Positions 1-11,962 of a DNA stretch of 64,000 nt are shown piece after piece (position 1 is the first letter of the stretch; every line of letters begins with the position of its first letter). The notes beneath the pieces are model-generated. The model was not told the origin of the DNA. It made no database searches and was given only the letters and a program-made list of their open reading frames with translations. Both the position numbers and the translations under genes were made by a program. The DNA comes from Oreohelix idahoensis (Eukaryota > Mollusca > Gastropoda > Stylommatophora > Oreohelicidae). The stretch covers positions 1 through 64,000 of the forward strand of contig JAMPIV010013762.1 of assembly GCA_024509875.1 (NCBI GenBank). Direction: 5' to 3'.

Positions 1-220
1 CTCTATTTAAATATATATATTTTGGTTTCCTTAGGTTTTTTTTTGCCCCCCCCCTGACAAAGAATATGTAAAACGTTACGCAAATAGTCTAGGAATTACC
101 AAGTTAATGCCAAAATAAAATAGTGGGGGTGCCTGACAGCATGAAATCATTTCTGCTCATAAAATTTTTTTTATAACGTGTTTTAAAAAAAACATTCGTC
201 GGAAATAGCCTATCCTACCA

Positions 221-540
221 TGTTAACTCCCTATGTGATTTGGAGCGCAACAAATGAAAGACTAAACACGATTGGTCGGACTATAAATACTATCTTGTGT
301 TGTCAGGGGAAACGTGAGAAAGGGGTACTTTTTTGAAAAGATGTGTGTAGACATGGTTTCATTGGTTAGAGCTGCGAAAATACAACCATTCAGAGGCGTC
401 TGTTCATTGCCACATCTTGTAATAAACCTACTAAGAAGCAGTGCGTTGAGCACCAGTGTATATTTTTTTATAAAATAAAGCCTGGGACATCGGCAGATCG
501 GAGTTGTGCTATATTCATTGCCATTTCAACGTAACTGTGT
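221..540 (+). other. LTR-like block with TATA and poly(A) signals
   Basis: The block opens with TGTTAACTCC, has TATAAATA at 282-289, AATAAA at 421 and AATAAAG at about 473-478, followed by CCTGGGACA. The same block recurs inverted at about 44450-44785 and directly at about 62528-62840; the third copy has lost the TATA box. The order promoter then polyadenylation signal within some 300 bp suggests a solo LTR or a short retroelement end. I cannot find a clean target-site duplication, so the boundaries are guesses. Confidence 0.25.
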
Positions 541-3061
541 ATTATTCCATGAATTGTGGTAAGCTTGAAACATTCAGTATCTTTTAATGAAAATTGAATG
601 TGAATTGTTAATTTATGCCTGTATATATGTGTAGTTCAGTAGCAGACATGATGTAAAGCCTATAATGCTCCAGCCTGAACAGAAGGTGTCGGAGGAAAGT
701 AAAACTGCATGGAATGGCCAAACAGTACACTGACACCTAGATTACTAACTAGAAAGAAATAATGCTGGAATTGCAGAGGCGTAGTAACCATTAGGGAGGG
801 AAATACTGGTATAAAGTATTTCAGATGAAGCTGACAGTTGGCCTAACGCTCTGAACTCAATGTTTGTGATGTATTGTGCTCAGTGTAGTAAGAGAGTATA
901 AATTAGTTATGACGTAGAAGGTAAATCCTTCTTGTTTTCAGGGGCAGTGGTCTTAAAGTTATTGAGCAGCACCTGGTCAGAGCTTTGCTGAAGCCAGAGG
1001 TGGACAGCATACTCCTTGGTCCATATAGCAACCAGTGGGGTGGCTCCAGAACTCAGATTACAGTTATCGAGCAGAGGAGTCTTTTACTGCAGTCATCACG
1101 CAAGATAAGAGAGTGTGGCCATGGAGCTCAACATTATGTACCCCCATCTTAAAATAACATTGTAACATAAAATTAAGAGGGGAATTAAATTGTTTTAATA
1201 CCAGGAACTGAGAACATCTCCAATACTAGTTCCAATAAAAAACAAACTATTGAAGTCATGATGACAAATACCAACAGAGCTTGAACAAAACAAAACCAGT
1301 ATTACCTCATATTACCACTACACAACTGACACACATAGGATACCATTAATAATATATGTCACTACAAGAATCATATTAATAAATTCTGTACATATAACTT
1401 GTAATTAAAATTGATTGTGATTCCTGGTTCCCTTTGTATTTGAATCAGGACACATATACATTCATGACAGCACTGAATACATATTGTTATTTGAAAAGTT
1501 ATCAGTGACTCCTTTAAGATATCCTCTTAGAGTGTTATATGTATGTGAGTGTCACAGTGTTGTCAAGTGTGGTGGAATAAATTAAATTGTTTATCTGTCT
1601 GTTGTTGTTATGACTTACACTTCATCATACACATACCCTAGACATATAACGTAGTCATCACACTATTCCAGAATAATTCTGACTGATGTATACATATGTG
1701 GCAGCAAGTAAGGTTATCTATAATACACTACTCTTATTAGATATAGATACCTTCACAGCTGATCTCAGTCAGTACACTAAGTCCCCTATAAATATTTATA
1801 ACATCCCATTTTAACCATAATTTGGTACCGAAATACACACTAATGCACGAAGCATATGAATACTTCATACTTCATGCGGAGGCAACAAACCATCACCTGG
1901 TGGCCTCATGCTCCCTCAGGAGCGGGAGAAGAGAAAATATATAATCTTCAAGTGAGGCCAACGTGCTCCTCACAAACCCAGCCTACACCAAAACCCATAA
2001 TTAAATAATAATTACATGGACCATTAAAATAATATTCTTTCAACGACATGTACAACAAATAACTCTAAATTAATAAGAGTAAACCACCACACTTGAAACT
2101 GATCCAGCTCAATATTCGTCACTGTCCCTCATGAACATGTCGAAAGTGACCCGACTGGTGGCGCCCTGGTAACAAGTCGTGTCGTATACGACCCCCTGAT
2201 GAGATTGGGAACTCATCACATGAAACACATCGTTACCGTCACCGAAACAACCACGTAGCAATAGCATCAAAATGCTTATTGCGGGCCTGCAATGGACACC
2301 AGCTGCATTGTGTTTCCATGCTCCCGCCGGGAGCAAACAGAGAAACAGCTGTCTCAACGTGCCTTACGCCTTACGCCACCACTCTCAGGAAATCTAAATA
2401 TATATTCTCACCTCAAAGTAACCCACCAAAGATATACAGTTAAATAATCAATAATCGTGTGTGTGTGAAAAACACTCTAATTACTTTTACATCAAAGAAT
2501 AAAATTATTCTTAACTTTAACAAAACTGGAATTAAATACATCAACTCAAAGGAAAATTTACCACGGAAAACTCTCTCATTCTACTACTGGGGAAAATTAC
2601 ATTTAACCTACGTATCGATTCACGCGATATAAAACTCAGCGTCACATTAAGTGATAACTAAGAGTGTTAAATGCAGACTCCTTGGCGTCTTCTTTTACGC
2701 ACGGTCATCAACACGTGGTCCTTCCGGTTGCCATCTTCCCAACTAGTTAATATTATCTAAATTGCAGTTTCTGATAACATTTCTGTCCAGTTTCATGTAC
2801 AAAATACTTTCATACTATCTTCGCCTTTCTTGCCCGGTCTGATGACTGAAATAATCGCTCTTACCGCCGCAATCTGGACTTAGCATGCCTAATAAAACCT
2901 ATCAAACATTATTTTCACTCATCTATCATTTCGAGACTAAATCATAATGCCCTAAAAAGACATTTCCTTTGGGAACACATCTATCTATTTATTTCACTAA
3001 ACATTAAAACAGCCTCACGTTGAATAATTTCAGAGTTATAGAAAACTAATTCTAATTTAAA

Positions 3062-3283
3062 TTAACTCACGTGCTCAAGGCATTTACAGCTTGGCTCTGT
3101 GTGTCTTACTTCGTCTGTTCTCTCTGGGCGGCTGATACCAGGAAAGGTCGCTGCTGGCTCGCTATTTCTTTTATAAGCCCAGGTCGAATCACTCAATTTA
3201 CTGCGCGCTAGGCGTATTGATTTGGCCGCATACATAACACTCACTATATTTACTTTAGAAGGGCCGACAACAGAAATATACAC
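3062..3283 (-). promoter_or_regulatory. Promoter-like block and possible first exon (left copy)
   Basis: Mirror of 41791-42012. On the minus strand TATAAAAG lies at 3168-3175, and a splice-donor-like GTGAGT follows about 100 bp downstream. A 73-codon open frame spans it without interruption and is the same in both arms. The encoded peptide has no recognised domain, so the frame may be chance and the block could equally be the promoter and 5' exon of a non-coding transcript or of an old transposon. Confidence 0.25.
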
Positions 3284-4545
3284 AACTATTTCTAGAGCAA
3301 AAACACAATTCTACACCACAACTTAATTTTTAAGGCATTATTATGGCTTTTTCATCAATCCTGAAGACTTTTTGCATACGAGCGTGCTGCGCGCACTTCT
3401 AAAATATGGGCGATAAATGTGCCACTCACAATGAAGGGGGAAGCTGGGGTGTCTTCCCGTGAAGGGGTAAGCCGGGTGTCTTTCCGGCCCTATCACAGGA
3501 CAATGAAAAAAATTTAAAGACCTGCGTAATATTTTAATGGGTGATCAAATTATATTTCACATTGCAATTCGCACCGTTTCCGTATGTTGCGGAAAATGCA
3601 TAGTGCAAAGATTGCAAAGTATGTGCGTACTTTTAATTGATTGTTCAATTTAGCTTTCACGGCGCAATGATCACCTTTTCTGTACTTTACCGAATAGCAG
3701 GCGGAATGTTTTCACTGTTGGTTACAAGACGTTTAAGTAGTGTGGGGGTGATTTTGAAAGAGAGGTATGACAGATTGGATGAATGAAAGAATAAAAGATA
3801 TAGATATCTATATGATATGTCTACGAGTTTGAAGGAACTGCCTCTCCTCGGGAAATAGTCTACTAGAAAATCCCCTAATGCAAAGAGAATTATGGCAAAA
3901 CTAAACTGATATTTTTCTGGACGATAAAATTCTTTCTCGGGAATCCTACAAAAGGACTATTTAAAGCACATAAGGTTGAGAAAGGAAATTTGGTGTGCAG
4001 CCACATTGAATAAAATATCACGACCCACTGTAAGTTAGTTTAATTATGGCTCAGCCCCCAGGTGTAGATTTTTATGTTTAAAAACAAAACACAGCCCAAT
4101 TAAAAGTAACAAGAAAAATAACATCGGACTCTGTTAAGTTAAATTGAGAAAAAGAAAAAAATTCTCACAAGATTTAAAAATTGAACAAAAATATGTACTC
4201 TTAGGTTTAAAAAAAAACAACTGCTATGGTCATCATATGGACTATTAGATTTTTTCTATGGTAGTTTTGCTGGTAGGTGTTATACTCAACTCTTCAAGGT
4301 CTTTAGTAGTTGCTGAGGTGATTTTTGGTGGGACCCTCCTGGTTCTGTCTATCCCAGCACTGAGGTACAGTTCAGCCGCTCTATGGTTTCAGAGGGTGGC
4401 ACAGTTTGCGTCCCTGGACTAAGTGCACATCACAATCACGGATGGAGTAAGTCAGCCCTGCTGAATACCTTTTCTGCTTACTGGACTCGTATTGCAAGAT
4501 TCGGACCGCTGCCCTTTTCAGTAGATAGTGTGTTGTAAAGTAAAC

Positions 4546-5453
4546 ACTAGAAACTTCCTTCACTCAGACTGACTCTACTTTTTCTTCATACCCACTGTTT
4601 ATCAATCGATACCACTCAAAACAGCAGTGAAAATATCAATGGTAGAACTTTATTAACATACGTTGATAACTGAGAAAAAATGGTATGCCCGACCTTTCTC
4701 TTCAAGGTTGGCAGTCTTGCAAAATACAATCTTCAGTTTCAAACAATCTCAGTATCCATTTTTCACATACATTTGCTTGTCTTCTTACTATTACTTGTCC
4801 CAGCTATAGAACATGTCATATATTTATTCAGACAGAACTTCCTGTCGTTCTTCTGTTTATGTTTCTTTTCCCATGTTTCTTGTTATATCTCTATACGAGA
4901 AACTGGCCTTAACCGCCAGGGCTGTCACTTTTACCAAGATTTCATCTGTTTACTGTCCTCTGCTCAGACCTGGTCTGCTGAGCCACATACGCAGTAAATA
5001 ATCAAAATGTCAAAACGTACCTGTTTTGTTTCTTCATTTGAAATACACTTTTTCTTACACACACACTTTAGTGCTCCGAATATATCTTATACAACAATAT
5101 AAAATCTTACGCTGTACGTTCAATATCTAACTACACACTTGAGAGCAACACCTTTCCCTGCCTACACTTAGCGCGTCTCAAACCAGACTCTGTCAAAACC
5201 CCGTTCTAACATTCTTCGTTCACGCCTAACATGTGTTTACGCATCTCGACTTTCTCGTGCAATACTTTTTTTTCACTCACTCAAACCTGTAAGGGACTTA
5301 ATTCTAAGTTACTTCCCTTAAGACAAAGCCTAAGCTTACACATCTTATCTCCCTTCATTAACGACAAATAATCTGCAACCAAACCTATCCATATCTCTCA
5401 AACCATTTTTTTCTACCTTCTTTCTCTCTATCAAAACCAAACCACCGTTCACA
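4546..5453 (-). repeat. 3' LTR of left retroelement
   Basis: Direct repeat of 12999-13901 and close relative of both right-arm LTRs. It starts (minus strand) with TGTGAACGG and runs to ACTAG. By eye it differs from its partner LTR at a dozen or so positions, more than the two right-arm LTRs differ from each other. It shares the left-arm-specific variants at about 4994-5000 and near 4813. The LTR antisense frames of about 100 codons are not considered genes. Confidence 0.85.
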
Positions 5454-5469
5454 CATCTCCCCCCCCCTT
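5454..5469 (-). other. Polypurine tract of left retroelement
   Basis: On the minus strand a purine run of the form AAGGGGGGGGGAGATG abuts the 3' LTR, the position where plus-strand DNA synthesis is primed in LTR retroelements. It confirms the orientation of the element. Confidence 0.75.
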
Positions 5470-7140
5470 AAAAAAATTTCTCTCACAGAGAAAATTTCCC
5501 GAAAAATCTCCACGCACTCTCTTCCTTCCCTCTTCTACTACCAATTCCATCCCTCTCTTCACCAACCTCTGTCCCAATGAGCCCAAACACCAACTGATCT
5601 TAATGCGACCCGGCATTTTCCCCTTCCAATCAACCTTTCACATCTTCTTGTTTACAATTTCCATTTCATAGTATACATTTTCCATCATGGAATTGTTTTC
5701 ATATTATACATTTTACTGAATACAACTCTTTTCGTGTTACAACTTGTACATAATGGAACTCATTTCATAGTACACCTTGTCGTTTGCTCCTTTACGACTC
5801 TTACTAGACCTTTCTAACTTCATTAGCCATTTACCATCCCTTTTATCTCTACTCCCAAGTTTATTATCCCGCCTACGCGAATTATCTTGAATTTCTGCCT
5901 ATCTCATTAATCGTTCTACTTAGTTGCATATCTTTCCTACGTTATCTACATTTCATTTCCATCTTCCCTTGTGGTTAAAAGAAACCCGTAACCATATACA
6001 ATGTGTACTGTTTCCTCAACATAATTATTCTCTCCTCTATTCTCATTTCCTTAGTCTTTCTTGTCTTATTATTCTTTCTTATTTGTCTCCCTATAACTCT
6101 CTATTTCTTATAACTTGGAGAAGCCTCGCTTCCCACAAAGTCTTCACCAGACTCTGGCAACTGCCGAAAAAAAAATCTGCATCTTCCTCAACTCCGTTGT
6201 CATCTCCCTCTAGATTATCACTTCTAATTATCCAATTTTCTCTATATCTTCGCCATTTCCCTATGGCCCTCATCTACCGCCATATTCTCTATAGTTTCTC
6301 CAATACTCCTTTAGTTGTCTCGTAATTCCCTTTCGTCTCCTCTCTGTGACTTCTCCATTCCTCCCATCTACGTCTCTCTCCCTTAATCTATGGCTTCCCT
6401 GCCTCTTTGCTCTTCTCTTCCACCACTGCAGTAGTCCATCGTTCGGACCTACTCAGCTTACTTTATGTTCAGTGTAGAACGATTGCATCTAGTTTCCAAA
6501 CAACTAGACTCCCGCTGCAATTTCTACTTCTCTCCTCTCCCTCATAACCGCTACTCTCGTTCCCTCTCTGGAACTGTGCTGTCCAATTTCTCAACCACAA
6601 CTCCGTCCATCTCCCAACACCTCTCACCATCACTGCCGTCCTCCTCTACGGTCTCACAAAATCTCTAAATCTCTATTATTCATTCCGTCTTCCTCTACGA
6701 CTGCTCAAAATATATAACTCCATATTTCTCCCATTTCACCATAATAATCCATGTTTCTGCCATCCTCCTGCACGGCCTCCTCAAAATCTCCACCCCCATA
6801 TTACTCCTTACCTCCATACCTCATATTGCTCCATAACTGCCGTCCTCCTCCACGGCCTCACCAACATGTCAGTCTGCACTATTCTTGCCGTCGTCACCAC
6901 GGCGTTTCACATAATTTCCGCCATACTACCATGGCCTCTAATCTACTTCTTACATCTCCTTTCCTCCTCTCCTCTACTGCAGTACCCTATTGGTCCGGTG
7001 TACCCAGTTTACTTCTTAAGTGCGGTATGGACCAATCATACTTGTCTTTTTTAAGACTAGCAACCGCCGCCATCTTGTTATGTATACCATATGCTATGCG
7101 TCCTCTCCTCTCATAGTCTCTATCTCCCCCTATTTCCTCA
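5470..7140 (-). other. 3' non-coding region of left retroelement with hairpin repeats
   Basis: Some 1.67 kb lie between the stop of the DEK_C/RS frame and the polypurine tract. The part nearest the stop (about 6600-6900) holds diverged repeats of a CCGT-GGAGGAGG-ACGG type, each able to fold into a short stem-loop in the minus-strand RNA. No pol-like domain is present in any frame. See the right copy, 37737-39409. Confidence 0.6.
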
Positions 7141-9489
7141 CTACTTCATCTCCAAAAATTTCATGATCATGGCCTCTTTCGCCTTAAACTTCTCCAACTC
7201 AATCTGTTTATCAATATCTTGTGTTTCTTCTAGTCGTCTAACCTCGTCAACACTTTGCTTCCTCTCTACCTCTGTATCTCCCGAGTTTCTCTCAACCTCC
7301 TTACTTCTTACTTCATCCACCGTTTGCCTCGGTTTTTCTCTATCTTCCATTTCTTCCCTTCTCGTACTCCCTGGGTTCCTCTCAGATTCTTTACTCTTTA
7401 ATTTGTCGCTACCTCGACTTGTACTCCTAGTATCTCTCATACTACTACTCCTATTTCTATCTCCCTTTCTAGCCTCTCGGCTCTTGGATCGGTACTCCCT
7501 TCGATCCGTATTTCTTCTATCTTCGTCTTTCCTAGCCTCCCGGCTCTTAGATCGGTAACCACGTCGATCCGTATGTGTTCTGTTTCTCTGTGTATCTAGT
7601 CCCTCTGGACTCTTGGATAGGTATTCCCGTCGACCCGTATCTCTTCTATCCTCACTTCTATTTCTCAGCCTATCTCGGCTCTTGGATCGGAAATCCCTTC
7701 TATCCGTATCCCTCCTTCTTTCTCTACTATTATCTCTCCTATTCTCCTCGCTCTCTCTAGTCCTGAATCGGTATTCTCCTCGATTCGTATGTCTCCTATT
7801 ACTAGCCTCTCTGCTCTTGGATCGGTATTCTCTTCGACCCGTATCCCTACTTGCCTCCTCAGTATCTCTACTCTTAGATCGGTATTCTCGTCGATCTGCA
7901 CTTCTACTACTTTCATGTTTCTGAACTTCTTCCTCTTTCTGCTTCGCCTTCTCTGTGGCTTTCTTTATATCATCACCTGCCCCAGGTGCTGTGACATCTT
8001 CCTTTTTCTCTGATGCATCTCTATTCATTTCCTGTCTCTTTTCTAACTCTTCCAACTTCTTCTCTAAATCTGCGCAAAGTGCAGTTAACTGTTCTATTTT
8101 TGTTCTATCTTTATTTCCTTCTTCCTCTTTGTTTTTCTTCGACCTTCCCTGGTCGACACTGTCTATTTCCCATTGACCCGTTCCCTTGGTCTTTCTATCT
8201 AGTTCCTTTTGCACTTCTCTATGACTATATTTCTCCTTTTCCAATTCTTCAAATTTCCTGTCCATATATTGAACAATTGCCCGTATGTCCTTCATCTCCG
8301 CTACACTACTATTTCTTACTTTATTCTTCCTCTTTAGTCTGACCTCTTCTACATGTCTCAACTTTGCTAGACGCCTTCTGTAATCCTCTGAATCGTCTGA
8401 TGATGACGACCGCTGTCTCTTCATCCCTCTTATATTTTCTTCTTCCATCTCTTCCTGCGTATCTGAATCTTTAGCTGATGTGTCCTCTATGTTCTGAGTT
8501 TGACTTGCACCACTTTGTTGTTTAGTATCTATCTGTTGTTCCTTTTGTTTCAATAGCTGCTGCTCCTGTGCTCTGTTTCTTTGTTCTGCAGCTCTCGTAT
8601 GTTTGTACGGTGCATCTATTTCTGTTTCAATATTATTCCATTGTTTCCTTATTCCTGTCGTATCTTCTAGAATCTCATTGTACTGTTTACTCTCTGTATC
8701 CTGCCATACTTGTATCCTGTCTTCCTCTGGCCTATATGTGCCCATCTCCTCTTGTTCCCTGTTTAAGATTTCTGGCCTATATGTGCCCATCTCCTCTTGT
8801 TCGCTGTGTAAGATTTCTGGCCTATATGTGCCCATCTCCTCTTGTTCGCTGTGTAAGATTTCTGGCCTATATGTGCCCATCTCCTCTTGTTCGCTGTGTA
8901 AGATTTCTGGCCTATATGTGCCCATCTCCTCTTGTTCGCTGTATAAAATTTGGGGGGTTGGGGTTAACCGATCAGATGTTGTTTCTGGTTCTGCATGGAC
9001 GTGTGTTCTTCCTGCCATTGTGCGACTCTGACTACCTGTTGATGTTTCTCCATAGTCATCTTCCCATCCTACTCTCCAGTTGTCTCCTATCCTGTTAGAC
9101 TCCTTCCAGTCACTATCCTTTTGTGTTGCTTCAATTCTACGTGTTCCTATCCTATCATGTGTATTGTTATGTTGTTTATGTCCTTCCGTGTAGTGTGGTG
9201 TGTTATTGGGAATCCGTGTACATCTTTCTTGAACACTGCCTCTCATACTATACATACTATGGCTCCTTATATAGCCTCTTATATCCATCGGTCTATCTTC
9301 CTCTATTTCGTCTACGACAAGCTTGTAGATTTCTTCCTTTCTTTGTGATAAGTCTATATCAAACTTTTCTTCCAGAATTTTCTGCACCTCCTTTAGTACC
9401 ACGATGTCTGGTTTAGTTCTTCCAAGGATGGCTTTTATTTCTTTCCTCAGCTGCTCTATACTTGGTTGAGGTATTTTGATCCTTTCCAT
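7141..9489 (-). CDS. DEK_C-like and RS-repeat protein replacing pol (ORF2), left copy
   Basis: The product has 782 residues with no internal stops. Residues ~11-62 match the DEK_C pattern (helix, then ILEEKFDIDLSQRKEEI, then an acidic helix end). DEK_C is a small helical domain found in the DEK chromatin protein and at the ends of chitin synthases. Residues ~180-255 are five tandem copies of a 15-residue unit, ILHSEQEEMGTYRPE. A basic patch, a poly-Ser acidic segment and coiled-coil-like heptads follow (~360-500). Residues ~525-740 are RREYRSKSRE-type repeats resembling RS/RE domains of splicing factors. There is no reverse transcriptase, RNase H or integrase motif. The ATG at 9489 is the first in frame after the gag stop; the ancestral product was probably fused to Gag. 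Function is unknown; DNA, RNA or splicing-factor binding is inference. Confidence 0.75.
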   Translation of the reverse strand: MERIKIPQPSIEQLRKEIKAILGRTKPDIVVLKEVQKILEEKFDIDLSQRKEEIYKLVVDEIEEDRPMDIRGYIRSHSMYSMRGSVQERCTRIPNNTPHYTEGHKQHNNTHDRIGTRRIEATQKDSDWKESNRIGDNWRVGWEDDYGETSTGSQSRTMAGRTHVHAEPETTSDRLTPTPQILYSEQEEMGTYRPEILHSEQEEMGTYRPEILHSEQEEMGTYRPEILHSEQEEMGTYRPEILNREQEEMGTYRPEEDRIQVWQDTESKQYNEILEDTTGIRKQWNNIETEIDAPYKHTRAAEQRNRAQEQQLLKQKEQQIDTKQQSGASQTQNIEDTSAKDSDTQEEMEEENIRGMKRQRSSSSDDSEDYRRRLAKLRHVEEVRLKRKNKVRNSSVAEMKDIRAIVQYMDRKFEELEKEKYSHREVQKELDRKTKGTGQWEIDSVDQGRSKKNKEEEGNKDRTKIEQLTALCADLEKKLEELEKRQEMNRDASEKKEDVTAPGAGDDIKKATEKAKQKEEEVQKHESSRSADRREYRSKSRDTEEASRDTGRREYRSKSREASNRRHTNRGEYRFRTRESEENRRDNSRERRRDTDRRDFRSKSRDRLRNRSEDRRDTGRREYLSKSPEGLDTQRNRTHTDRRGYRSKSREARKDEDRRNTDRREYRSKSREARKGDRNRSSSMRDTRSTSRGSDKLKSKESERNPGSTRREEMEDREKPRQTVDEVRSKEVERNSGDTEVERKQSVDEVRRLEETQDIDKQIELEKFKAKEAMIMKFLEMK
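8728..8955 (-). repeat. 45-bp in-frame tandem repeats (five units), left copy
   Basis: Five head-to-tail 45-bp units each encode one 15-residue repeat of ORF2. Units differ at position 3 (Tyr, His or Asn); the order here is Y-H-H-H-N, against Y-H-Y-H-N in the right arm, so unit sequences have changed or converted since the arms separated. Length being a multiple of three keeps the frame open. Confidence 0.95.
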
Positions 9490-9505
9490 CTTTTCTGTTA
9501 CACCG

Positions 9506-11962
9506 TTAACTCTCTGTATTCCATTTTTTTTTTGTGTGCTTTTTCTCTCCTAACACTGCATTGAGTCTGAATGGTGTGCATACATCTTCCTTGATTCCTA
9601 CCTTGTCCTGCTTCCTTGTTTCCACTTTCTTCTGCTCTCTGTATATCTTGTTGTTAACTCTATGTTGTGGTACCACCACTGTTTGTGGTTTCCGATTTTG
9701 TCTCTGACGCGCGTTGTTATTGTTCATAGTTTCTTGTATTTGGTGCTTTTCTTGGTATTCCATATTTCCTTCCTGACCTTCCATCAGTTGTACCCTTCCT
9801 AATACAAATCCTCTTGGTATTCTAACTGTTTTTCCCGTGGTGTTTATAATCATCGTTGGAAATTGTTGTCTTTTTCCAATTTGTACTATTCCTTCTACCA
9901 TTTCTAGTCCGGGTTCATCTAGTATATCTCCATCTTCCCAGTCGAGTGTTAAGACCGTTTGTCCTTGGTTGAAATATGGGGATCTTTTCAACTTGCCTTG
10001 AACAATACCGACTTCATTCGGTCGCAGCGTAACTGTTGTTCTGTTTCGGATTATGGACGCTATATATACGTCGTCCTGTAACCTGATACATTCGCCATGT
10101 ATCTTCAGTTGGTGAGTATCAAAATGTACTTGAGCCTTATGTTTTAGCAGAAAATCACGTCCTAGTATGATATTTCTCGTCATCCCCTTCACAATGGTGA
10201 ACGTGTGTTCCACGATCATATTGCCAATTCTCATTTGCACCATAGCTGTTCCCATCACTTTCAGGTTTTCTCCTGACACCGAGGTAAGTGTATTTTGTGA
10301 CTTTCTGTATTGAGCTACGCCTCGTATCTGTTTATAAAGTCCAAACCTAATAAGGCTTACAGTAGCCCCTGAGTCTACCAATGCTCTATATCTCCTTCCG
10401 TGTATTTCGACAATACATGAGCAAGGGTCTGGTTTATGAGCTAGCTCGATTGCTGTTGCTACTTGTCTTCTTTTAGGGATACGTTGTTTTCTTTCTTGTT
10501 TTTCAATTTCATTTATTTGTATTTTCTTGTCTTTGACTCCTCTCCTGATGTCTCCAACAAAATTCCTCAAATCTATTCTAGTTTTTCTCCTATTCACGCT
10601 GTCCCAATGTCCTGATCCATAGTTGCTGTTGAAAGTCGGGAGTGTCCTGTCCCTGTTATTCCATGTTCTATTATGTCCCTGTTTATATTGATATTGGTTA
10701 CATTTCCATTTCCCAATTTCGCGATCTGTACATATATTTCTCCTTTCATATTTGTTCCTGTTTATAACTGAACCATCCCAATTCATCTTCCTATTCCTGT
10801 ATTCTTGACATGTCTTTTGTAGCCATCCTTTCTTGTCAAACCAACTTGCAGGATGGTGTACTCTGGCCCATTGTCTATGGTATGGTTGTTGGTTATACCT
10901 AACATGTGCCCTTCCTATCATGTTCACTTGTGGTTGCCTTCCACTTATTGTATCAATATATCCTTTCTCCGTCTTGTCATGTGGTTGTACTATCTCCCTG
11001 ATGAGTCTCCCTCTGTTGGTGTTTACTTCATTCTCTTGTCTATTCTTTTCGGACTGGTTGTAATATTGTTGTCTATTGTGTTGTCTACTACGTCTCGGGT
11101 TAAAGGTCGCAGCTCTCCTTACTGAGTGTTGTGGCTCTAGTGGCCTATAATTACACGCAAAGGCTTTATGTCCCAGCCTATTGCAAGCATAACACACGAT
11201 TGGCTCGCGGTCTACCTGTCTTGACCTATAAAACGTTTCCATTCCTCTCCCTCGTCTTGATATTCTTCTTTGTTGACAATGTCCTATCTCCATAGGTTCT
11301 TCCTGTGTTTCTTCGCATGGAACTACCCTACCAAGCCTGAGGTCCAATCTTCTTCTAAGGTTCTCTTCGGCTGTAGCAAGTGTAATGGCCTGTGACAAGT
11401 TTTGTGGGTCCTTCCTAAGGAGATGTAATTTAATTGGTATACCATTCAACCCATCGACGAATATGCCCACTAACTGTTTTTCCACCTCTTGCTGGTTAAT
11501 TTGTTGCCCCAAGAAAACTTCTTCCGCTAGGTTTAACAACCTGTCGCTGAACATTTGAACGGGTTCCTCTGCTTGTTGTTGTATGCTCCTCAGCATCGTC
11601 CACGCGTAAGATGCATCCGTAATTTGTGCATACCTTCTTATTAGTTCTTTCTTAAAATCTTCCCATGTCTCATCTGGGACAGTGTCAAACCTGCGTCTTA
11701 TAAAATCTACTACTAACCCGCATGAGGAAAGATATGCAACTTGTTTGTACTCACCTTGGTCCATATTGACCGAAGTGCAATATCTTTGTATCTCGAGCAA
11801 CCATTTTCTACATAAAGTAGGATTCCCTGCATATGGTGTTATACTGTTCCGGATATTCTGGAACTTACTTTCATTTCTAATGGATGTCATAGCCTTAGCT
11901 ACCTGCTCCAGAGCAGCCACATTGGGATCTAAACCCGCCGTAAGTTGTTGTTGTTGTTGCAT
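9506..11962 (-). CDS. Gag-protease polyprotein, left copy
   Basis: The product is about 818 residues from the ATG at 11962, which is followed by a run of CAA codons; an in-frame ATG 13 codons upstream (12001) is also possible. The N-terminal ~230 residues are a Ty3/gypsy-type Gag capsid-like region. A single zinc knuckle CX2CX4HX4C (CYACNRLGHKAFAC) follows at ~257-270. A retropepsin-like aspartic protease has the DSGA catalytic loop at about residue 530 and a conserved ILGRDF strand about 70 residues later. It would form the particle and cleave itself. The frame ends early: a ten-A run (9524-9533) puts the reading frame out of register with ORF2, giving a short unrelated tail. Expected partners (reverse transcriptase, integrase) are missing. 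Confidence 0.85.
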   Translation of the reverse strand: MQQQQQLTAGLDPNVAALEQVAKAMTSIRNESKFQNIRNSITPYAGNPTLCRKWLLEIQRYCTSVNMDQGEYKQVAYLSSCGLVVDFIRRRFDTVPDETWEDFKKELIRRYAQITDASYAWTMLRSIQQQAEEPVQMFSDRLLNLAEEVFLGQQINQQEVEKQLVGIFVDGLNGIPIKLHLLRKDPQNLSQAITLATAEENLRRRLDLRLGRVVPCEETQEEPMEIGHCQQRRISRRGRGMETFYRSRQVDREPIVCYACNRLGHKAFACNYRPLEPQHSVRRAATFNPRRSRQHNRQQYYNQSEKNRQENEVNTNRGRLIREIVQPHDKTEKGYIDTISGRQPQVNMIGRAHVRYNQQPYHRQWARVHHPASWFDKKGWLQKTCQEYRNRKMNWDGSVINRNKYERRNICTDREIGKWKCNQYQYKQGHNRTWNNRDRTLPTFNSNYGSGHWDSVNRRKTRIDLRNFVGDIRRGVKDKKIQINEIEKQERKQRIPKRRQVATAIELAHKPDPCSCIVEIHGRRYRALVDSGATVSLIRFGLYKQIRGVAQYRKSQNTLTSVSGENLKVMGTAMVQMRIGNMIVEHTFTIVKGMTRNIILGRDFLLKHKAQVHFDTHQLKIHGECIRLQDDVYIASIIRNRTTVTLRPNEVGIVQGKLKRSPYFNQGQTVLTLDWEDGDILDEPGLEMVEGIVQIGKRQQFPTMIINTTGKTVRIPRGFVLGRVQLMEGQEGNMEYQEKHQIQETMNNNNARQRQNRKPQTVVVPQHRVNNKIYREQKKVETRKQDKVGIKEDVCTPFRLNAVLGEKKHTKKKWNTES

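Larger units (their letters stand above)
1..4545. other. Outer part of left arm, no supported gene
   Basis: This stretch lies outside the LTR element. Short reading frames occur but none shows a recognisable domain. It includes a promoter-like block (mirror of 41899-42010), an LTR-like block near 221-540 and a dispersed-repeat segment near 2110-2400 related to the repeat at 42770-42930. Positions 60-1700 also match 62376-64000 in direct orientation at roughly 85% by eye, so the arm end belongs to a repeat family with at least three copies here. The empty site of the right-arm SINE lies at about 4485. Confidence 0.6.

Noticed and set aside
4680..4997. 105-120-codon frames inside all four LTRs (also 13134, 31258, 39835)
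   Set aside because: They are antisense to the element, identical because the LTRs are copies, and show no domain.
8568..9098. Long frames on the strand opposite the ORF2 coding regions (also 7091-7558 and mirror copies)
   Set aside because: Shadow frames caused by the biased purine-rich codons and the 45-bp repeats of the real protein.
9524..9533. Programmed frameshift at the ten-A run between Gag and ORF2
   Set aside because: The right arm has no such run, and its frames agree once the insertion is removed, so simple slippage mutation on the left is the better explanation. Kept only as a test in the finding on the joint.
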